A DNA stretch of 10,090 bases from JBGTKH01 sp041744735. Lineage in GTDB: Bacteria; Planctomycetota; Planctomycetia; Pirellulales; Pirellulaceae. The notes beneath the pieces were generated by a model, which made no database searches, had not been told where the DNA came from, and worked only from the letters and a program-made list of their open reading frames with translations. The translations under genes were made by a program, and so were the position numbers. Where the stretch lies: contig JBGTKH010000487.1 in NCBI GenBank assembly GCA_041744735.1, forward strand, positions 1 through 10,090. Direction: 5' to 3'. Below, piece by piece: positions 5,627-10,090 of the stretch (positions within the stretch are counted from its first letter, which is position 1; each line of letters starts with the position of its first letter).

Positions 5627-6739
5627 TTATAAATGAAGGAAGGAATTGCCCAGGCGAGGCACCCGCAGGCGGAAGACGGATCGAAACAAGCTGTTGGAAT
5701 CGTAAAGGCATTTCCAGGTCAAGTCAACATCTTTTTTTCTTTGGGTGCAGATTGCCGGTCCGGCAAAGGCATCGATGTAGTAGTATCCCGCGCACCACCG
5801 CTGATCCTTCATGATTGTCGTGTACGCCGAAAGGTACTTCCGCAGACGATCAAGTTTATCAATGGCCCACGGTCCGACGCGACTTTTCGTCATCGCTCTC
5901 CTGCCCCCAAAACATGCGGATCGTCGAGTAAGTTGTAAGGATTGAGCCGGCAATGCGTCACGAAACCTCGCAGCCAGTTCCTTGCGCGTTGACGCGTCTG
6001 GAATATTGTTCCTGTGAACTGGCGGGAACTCGTCGTACGTCCGACCATCAAGTTCGCGGCCATTTAAACTCTTCCGAACTCCTCCCCATTGCTTAAAGAA
6101 GAACGGCACGCTGGCTTCGTGACACTGTCGGCGAACATTCACCACCCATGACTTTTGCATCGGCCGCGCGCCGGCACCGCTTTCGCCGCCTACAATCACC
6201 CAGTTGATGCCCGCCAAATCAATCTCGCCGAGGTCTTCGAGCAGCGGTTCGACGGACAAAAACGCGACGGCTGGATTTGCTGCACGCAGATTCGCAATTC
6301 GTGGGACGCCATGACGTTTGTTTTCGACACTTACACCCCACCAGATATTTGGCAACTCGGCCGCGAAACGTAGCTTAGTTTGGAGCATGTCGCGCAACCG
6401 CTCGGAACGCTTCGTGAGCACTTGATAAATGTGCCAGTTCGCCGCCGCCATGACTTTCGCGACGCTTTCGATGTAGTCGTCATGAATGCCTTCGTGGAAA
6501 AGGTCGCTCATCGAATTGACGAAGACCATACGTTGCTTCGACCACGTGATGGGGTCAGCAAGTTTGTCCGGTACCGGTCGCAGGTCAAAGCCTTGCTCGT
6601 ACGGATGGCCGGGCACGCCGCGAAAACGCTCGGCGAATGTTTCGGCGTAGCAGTGAGCGCAACCTGGACTGATCTTCGTGCAACCGCGAACCGGGTTCCA
6701 AGTCGCGTCCGTCCATTCGATCTTGGAAGCTAAACTCAT
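5627..6739 (-). CDS. Three-Cys-motif DUF5131 (phage Gp37/Gp68-like) protein, reading in frame into a tcmP remnant
   Basis: Residues 1-~240 are a DUF5131/Gp37-Gp68 family protein, of unknown biochemical role and common on phages and mobile loci. Key features are KIEWTDATWNPVRGC with the cysteine set C20, C27, C30 (CTKISPGCAHCYAE), SMSDLF (76-81), VLTKRSERL (107-115), WWGVSVEN (133-140), FLSVEPLL (160-167), IVGGESG (182-188) and FFFKQWGG (213-220). Members usually end soon after the GRTYDEFP segment (233-239). Here the frame continues through about 40 weakly conserved residues into MTKSRVGPWAIDKLD (283 on), the start of the partner protein TcmP, and then into about 40 unrelated residues to the stop. 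The 370-residue product is therefore probably artefactual or chimeric. Start ATG 6739 has AGGGGG eight nt upstream and a promoter further out (6766-6795). Confidence 0.85.
   Translation of the reverse strand: MSLASKIEWTDATWNPVRGCTKISPGCAHCYAETFAERFRGVPGHPYEQGFDLRPVPDKLADPITWSKQRMVFVNSMSDLFHEGIHDDYIESVAKVMAAANWHIYQVLTKRSERLRDMLQTKLRFAAELPNIWWGVSVENKRHGVPRIANLRAANPAVAFLSVEPLLEDLGEIDLAGINWVIVGGESGAGARPMQKSWVVNVRRQCHEASVPFFFKQWGGVRKSLNGRELDGRTYDEFPPVHRNNIPDASTRKELAARFRDALPAQSLQLTRRSACFGGRRAMTKSRVGPWAIDKLDRLRKYLSAYTTIMKDQRWCAGYYYIDAFAGPAICTQRKKDVDLTWKCLYDSNSLFRSVFRLRVPRLGNSFLHL
5699..5727 (-). promoter_or_regulatory. Sigma-70 type promoter of the membrane protein gene
   Basis: On the minus strand, -35 TTGACT (5727-5722) is separated by exactly 17 nt from -10 TACGAT (5704-5699). 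This gives a start near 5692 and a leader of about 78 nt to GTG 5614. It lies about 25 bp downstream of the point where tcmP similarity stops, so it probably belongs to the original neighbourhood of the membrane protein gene. Confidence 0.6.
5753..5893 (-). pseudogene. tcmP: Truncated tcmP (three-Cys-motif partner protein), N-terminal ~47 codons only
   Basis: From ATG 5893 the reading begins MTKSRVGPWAIDKLDRLRKY and reaches WCAGYYYIDAFAGPA. This is the conserved start of TcmP, including the DAFAGP motif that resembles a SAM-binding first loop. AGGAG lies four nt upstream of this ATG, so it was an independent gene start, and TcmP genes normally neighbour three-Cys-motif genes as here. Similarity ends at about 5753. 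Full-length TcmP proteins are several times longer, so most of the gene is missing, including everything after the first nucleotide-binding motif. The sequence beyond is A-rich and then a promoter for the next gene, which points to a deletion or recombination junction. Confidence 0.72.
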
Positions 6740-6765
6740 TGGGCAGACCCCCTAATACATTGCGC

Positions 6766-6795
6766 ATGATAGTGTACAGATGCACCCTAATGCAA
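6766..6795 (-). promoter_or_regulatory. Candidate promoter of the three-Cys-motif gene
   Basis: On the minus strand, -35 TTGCAT (6795-6790) and -10 TATCAT (6771-6766) are 18 nt apart, placing the start near 6759. A Shine-Dalgarno AGGGGG and ATG 6739 follow. The short leader of about 20 nt and fair consensus match make it plausible. Confidence 0.45.
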
Positions 6796-6904
6796 GAGGT
6801 CACATCGACCCCTGCGAATAATTAGCGACTCGCGACAAACCTGCCCAGATCAAATCTGCCGCAGCTATGAAAGGTTAGAATCGCAACGTTGCTTTCGACG
6901 CGCT

Positions 6905-7588
6905 TTACAGTTCGCGGATGCGGATGTTGCGCAGGGACAGGGGCAGAGCGTGGTCTTGGAAGCCGATGAAACCGGATTGGGGGCGGCCTTGGAGTTTGGC
7001 TTGGGTTAGGTCGACTTCGTTGACCAGTTCGCCGTTCAATACGACGGTTAGCTTGTCGTTTTGGCTGGTGATCGTGAATTTGTTCCATTCGCCGGGCGGC
7101 AGGGTGGCGTTTTTGGTGGGTGGGAGGCCGGGGATGATGCCGCCGCTGTCGTGGTCGGTTAACTTTTTGTCGGCGCCCTTGCCGAAGGAATCGTAAATCT
7201 GCACCTCGATCCCCTTGGCCACAGGGCTGTTCTTATCGCCCACTCGAAAATAGAAGCCGCTGTTGCTCCCCTTCTCCACGCGATATTCGAACTGAATCTC
7301 GAAGTCGCGGTATTCTTTCTCGGACCACAGATACGCATCGAATCGCGACCAGCCCGACTCGCCGGGGCGCGGCGTGAGCGTGACGACGCCGTCGGCATCC
7401 ATCGTCCAATTGCCTTTCGTGTTCCAGTGCTTGGTCAAATTGCTACCGGCCAACAGTTCCACCCACGGCGATGCTTTGTTCGGCTCGTCGGCGCGAGCCA
7501 GCGTTGTGACCACGGGCGATAGACCTGCGAAAATGATCGACGCGAACAGTAGACGATACGGCCGGTACGTGCGAAGCGAATTGAACAT
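6905..7588 (-). CDS. Secreted DUF1080 / 3-keto-disaccharide hydrolase domain protein
   Basis: A 227-residue exported protein with one DUF1080 domain (concanavalin-like fold), a family now associated with 3-keto-disaccharide hydrolysis and greatly expanded in planctomycetes. Residues 1-33 form a signal peptide: basic start, hydrophobic LLFASIIFAGLSPVV, and likely cleavage after ARA before DE. The domain fills the rest: WVELLAGSNLTKHW (42-55), FEIQFEYRVEKGSNSGFYFR (96-115), GIEVQIYD (126-133), GEWNKF (166-171) and the closing SGFIGFQDH...LSLRNIRIREL. The single-domain size is usual for the smaller members. ATG 7588 has GAGGAG eight nt upstream. It follows the catalytic M16 gene after 18 nt, so it probably shares that transcript. 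Substrate cannot be read from sequence. Confidence 0.9.
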   Translation of the reverse strand: MFNSLRTYRPYRLLFASIIFAGLSPVVTTLARADEPNKASPWVELLAGSNLTKHWNTKGNWTMDADGVVTLTPRPGESGWSRFDAYLWSEKEYRDFEIQFEYRVEKGSNSGFYFRVGDKNSPVAKGIEVQIYDSFGKGADKKLTDHDSGGIIPGLPPTKNATLPPGEWNKFTITSQNDKLTVVLNGELVNEVDLTQAKLQGRPQSGFIGFQDHALPLSLRNIRIREL

Positions 7589-7606
7589 GAGTTAGTCTCC
7601 TCGAAG

Positions 7607-8845
7607 TTAGACAGGCGGCGTTAGATGATCCAAGGGGCCGATGGCGATGGTGGTGTTTTGGGTGAACGGATATCTTTCCAGCACGCGCTGGATGTCTTCG
7701 CGCGTGATGGCTTGGTAGGCGGCGGTGATGTCGCGGACGGTGCGGTATTCGCGGCGCTGCAGCCAGTTCAGGCCGACGGCGAACAGGCGGTTGCCGGGAC
7801 GTTCGCTTTGCAGCACGACGTGCGAGCAGATTTTGCTTTTGGCCAGTGCCAATTCGGCGTCGGTCACGCCGTGCTCATGAATCTCGCGCTGCATGTCCAG
7901 AATCCGCTGCAGGTTTCCGGCCGTTTGTTCAGGCGCACAGCACAGGAACGTCATCAGCACACCGGCCCCTTGATACTCGTAAGCGCCGAGCGCCGCGTAC
8001 TCGGCCAGGCCGGTGTCGATGAACTCCCAGAAGAAACGGCTGCCGGTTTCGTCGCCCAGGATCGTGGCCAGCGTGCGGCTGGCGTAACGGTCGTCGTCAT
8101 CGGCCGCCGGGCCGTTGGCGATTTGCACGGCATATTGCTGCGTGGCGTTCTCTTTGTGAATTACTTGGAAGGCCGAATGCGGCGCGGCGGGCGGTATTTC
8201 GCGCGAAGCGTCGAACGATTTCCATTGGCCGCAGTGTTGTGCGGCTTGTTCAATCAGTCGCTCGAAGTCCACGTTGCCCGCGGCGGCCAGCGTGATGTTG
8301 CCGGGGCTGTAACGTTGCTGGAAATAGCCGCGCATCCGCTCGGGAGTCAGCTCGCCGACGCTCTCGACCGTTCCCAGAATGCTGCGGCCCAGCGGGTGGC
8401 TGCCGAAGTGAGCTGCCATGCACTTCTCGTGCGCCCCGAAAGGCGGCTGGTCGTCGTACATGCGGATCTCTTCGATGATCACCTGCTTTTCCATCTCGAA
8501 ATCAACTTCGCGCAGCGCGGGCCGCATAATGTCGCTGAGCAACTCCAGGGCGCGATCCTGAAACTCGGGCAGCACCGAGGCGTAATACACCGTGCGCTCT
8601 TCGCCGGTCTGAGCGTTGCAGTGCGAGCCCATTTCGTCCAACTCGCGATTCACGTCGGCGGAGCTGCGCGTGGGTGTCCCCTTGAACGCCATGTGTTCCA
8701 GGAAATGGCTGACGCCCGACACCTCGTCGGTCTCGTCGCGGGCGCCGGTCTTCACGAAAAAGCCGAACGCCGCCGAGTACGCCTGCGGGTTGCACTCGGC
8801 GATGATTTCCAAACCGTTGTCCAGGCGATGTTCACGAAAGTGCAC
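7607..8845 (-). CDS. M16 family zinc peptidase, catalytic subunit
   Basis: A 412-residue M16B (pitrilysin/processing-peptidase-like) metallopeptidase. The inverted zinc motif HFLEH (H47, E50 catalytic, H51) is intact and the distal zinc ligand is E126 in VIIEEIRMYDD, 74 residues after H51. FFVKTGARDE, HMAFKGTPTRSSADVNRELDEMG and YYASVLPE are strongly conserved flanks, and the C-terminal half is the second M16 domain. No signal peptide is seen, so it is probably cytoplasmic. GTG 8845 is preferred because GGAG lies seven nt upstream and the family begins at about FREHRLDNGLEI; a GTG at 8863 would add six residues. Its start overlaps the end of the upstream inactive M16 gene by 14 nt, indicating coupled translation. 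Such pairs act as heterodimers in other bacteria and mitochondria. DUF1080 follows after 18 nt. Confidence 0.93.
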   Translation of the reverse strand: MHFREHRLDNGLEIIAECNPQAYSAAFGFFVKTGARDETDEVSGVSHFLEHMAFKGTPTRSSADVNRELDEMGSHCNAQTGEERTVYYASVLPEFQDRALELLSDIMRPALREVDFEMEKQVIIEEIRMYDDQPPFGAHEKCMAAHFGSHPLGRSILGTVESVGELTPERMRGYFQQRYSPGNITLAAAGNVDFERLIEQAAQHCGQWKSFDASREIPPAAPHSAFQVIHKENATQQYAVQIANGPAADDDDRYASRTLATILGDETGSRFFWEFIDTGLAEYAALGAYEYQGAGVLMTFLCCAPEQTAGNLQRILDMQREIHEHGVTDAELALAKSKICSHVVLQSERPGNRLFAVGLNWLQRREYRTVRDITAAYQAITREDIQRVLERYPFTQNTTIAIGPLDHLTPPV

Positions 8846-10076
8846 CGGGCGTCTCCAATTCACTCGGTCCGAGGGTCACGATAGAAAAATCACGCGGCGG
8901 GTGTGCGGCCAGGTACGAGTTGATGCTCTCGCACGACAGGCCATCGATGATCTGGCTGACTTCTTCCAGCGTCCGCACGCGTCCCAAATGATACCAGTCG
9001 CCGGCAATCGACGCGCTGCGCGAGCGGCTGGACTCTTGCTGCATGATCAGCGAGCTTTTGATTTGGGCCTTGAGCCGGCTGAGTTCGTCGGGCTGAATGC
9101 CTTCGGCCAGTCGCGTCAGTTCGGCCAGCAGCACATTGAGCGTTTCCTGAGCCCGATCGGCGCTGGTGCCCGAATAACAAAACACCGCCCCGCGGTCCAG
9201 CAGCGAATGCGACGACGCGCCGACGGCGTAGCACAGGCCGCGTTTCTCGCGCACTTCGGTGAACAGCCGCGAGCTCATCCCGTCGCTCAGCACGCCCACC
9301 GCCCCGCGAGCTTGAAAATAGTTGGGGTCGCGATACGGCACACTGGGATACGAAACGCCGATGTGAGTCTGATTTGATTCGTGCGCAATGTGCAGACGGC
9401 CCCCGGCCGCCGGCGTTTCGTTCACCGGGGGCAACTCACCCGGCTGCCAGTCGCCCAGCAGTTTCGCGACGTAATCCTTTAGCCGCGGCCAGTCAATCTT
9501 TCCCGCCACGCTGAGAATCGCTTCGTTCGGCCGGTAGCACGATTCAAAGTGGCCGCGAATGTCGTCGATCGTGATGCGGCGGATCGATTCCATCGTCCCT
9601 TGGCTCGCGCGGCCCCACGGTTCGGGATAACGGCGGCGGCGGAGTTCCAGCATCACTCGCTGAGCCAGATCGTCTTCCAGCGCACGTACCTCTTGCAGAC
9701 AGCCCAGCCGCGAGTCTTCCACTTGATCGGCTGGCAGATGCGGGCGGCGCACCAGATCGGCGTAGATCGACAGCGCGTCGTACACATTCTCGGCCGGCAT
9801 CGCGCCGCCGAAGCTGGCGTGTCCGTTGGACACGGCCGACGAACTATCGACGCCCAGTGCCTCCAAATCCTCGATGAACTGCCGGCTGTTTCGCGAGCCG
9901 CTGCCGCGCTGCACCATCTCGCCGGTGAAACTACCCAGCCCCGTTAACTCCGCGGGTTCGCGTGCACACCCGGCCGGCACCAGAATCATGAAAGCCACAG
10001 ATTCAAGCCAAGCCATTGGCTCGGCCACCAGTGCTAAACCGTTGTCGAATTGGTGAGTGAGAATCGGGTGCGTCAC
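8832..10076 (-). CDS. M16 family peptidase-like protein, non-catalytic subunit
   Basis: A 414-residue M16B homologue lacking the zinc site. Where HxxEH should stand, the sequence reads SFTGE (49-53) within TGLGSFTGEMVQRG, so both His ligands and the catalytic Glu are lost. The rest of the fold is present: HQFDNGLALVAEPM at the start, NEAILSVAGKIDW (184-196), and the second-domain SSRLFTEVREKRGLCYAVGA. R279 and Y283 of that segment match the Arg/Tyr pair that non-catalytic M16 subunits contribute to substrate binding. It is therefore the regulatory half of a heterodimer with the next gene, which it overlaps. GTG 10076 starts the conserved region, but no Shine-Dalgarno is visible and the frame stays open to the right edge, so an earlier start outside the window is possible. 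Confidence 0.9.
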   Translation of the reverse strand: MTHPILTHQFDNGLALVAEPMAWLESVAFMILVPAGCAREPAELTGLGSFTGEMVQRGSGSRNSRQFIEDLEALGVDSSSAVSNGHASFGGAMPAENVYDALSIYADLVRRPHLPADQVEDSRLGCLQEVRALEDDLAQRVMLELRRRRYPEPWGRASQGTMESIRRITIDDIRGHFESCYRPNEAILSVAGKIDWPRLKDYVAKLLGDWQPGELPPVNETPAAGGRLHIAHESNQTHIGVSYPSVPYRDPNYFQARGAVGVLSDGMSSRLFTEVREKRGLCYAVGASSHSLLDRGAVFCYSGTSADRAQETLNVLLAELTRLAEGIQPDELSRLKAQIKSSLIMQQESSRSRSASIAGDWYHLGRVRTLEEVSQIIDGLSCESINSYLAAHPPRDFSIVTLGPSELETPGALS

Positions 10077-10090
10077 GGGAGGGTCGAGGG

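Noticed and set aside
5740..6905. Insertion sequence or integrase-borne element carrying the tcm genes
   Set aside because: No transposase, integrase, terminal inverted repeats or clear direct repeats could be found at either edge, so only a decayed segment of unknown origin is claimed.
7625..8884. A 419-codon open frame on the plus strand opposite the catalytic M16 gene
   Set aside because: It is the antisense shadow of a clear M16 gene in GC-rich DNA; its translation shows no recognised motif and it ends within the next M16 gene.
1..10090. CRISPR array, tRNA, rRNA or riboswitch
   Set aside because: No regularly spaced repeats, cloverleaf-like sequences or recognisable conserved RNA cores were seen on either strand.

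Overview
The window is GC-rich, densely coded bacterial chromosome. A planctomycete of the Pirellula/Rhodopirellula type is the best guess. This rests on a secreted DUF1080 (3-keto-disaccharide hydrolase) protein, a tandem M16 peptidase pair, a fused E1 alpha-beta 2-oxoacid dehydrogenase and an accessory three-Cys-motif locus. The assignment is inference from gene content; there is no rRNA or marker gene here.

Layout. (1) 1-2248, minus strand: the N-terminal 749 codons of a large metabolic enzyme in which E1 alpha, E1 beta and a lipoyl domain share one chain; it runs off the left edge. (2) 2249-3008: a mostly non-coding stretch with several palindromes and one 45-residue membrane protein gene (minus). 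(3) 3009-4193: an EVE-domain protein gene (plus) converging on a RelE/ParE-type toxin-antitoxin pair (minus). (4) 4503-5614: a stand-alone LigD-type 3'-phosphoesterase gene (plus) whose end overlaps the end of a convergent single-pass membrane protein gene (minus). (5) 5627-6803, minus: a phage Gp37/Gp68-like (DUF5131) three-Cys-motif gene, followed in the same frame by the first ~47 codons of its usual partner tcmP, which is cut off abruptly. The sequence then becomes the promoter of the membrane protein gene. (6) 6905-10076, minus: an apparent operon of an inactive M16 subunit, a catalytic M16 subunit and a secreted DUF1080 protein, with overlapping or closely spaced genes.

Reading. The two ends (E1 fusion; M16-M16-DUF1080) look like stable chromosomal genes. 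The middle, about 3.0-6.8 kb, is a patch of small nucleic-acid-related or mobile genes (EVE, toxin-antitoxin, LigD phosphoesterase, three-Cys-motif plus broken tcmP). It looks like an accessory islet that has partly decayed. No complete new defence system can be shown. The strongest signals are the decayed tcm locus, with its frame anomaly and promoter-bearing junction, and the E1 alpha-beta-lipoyl fusion. No tRNA, rRNA, CRISPR array, transposase or integrase was seen.
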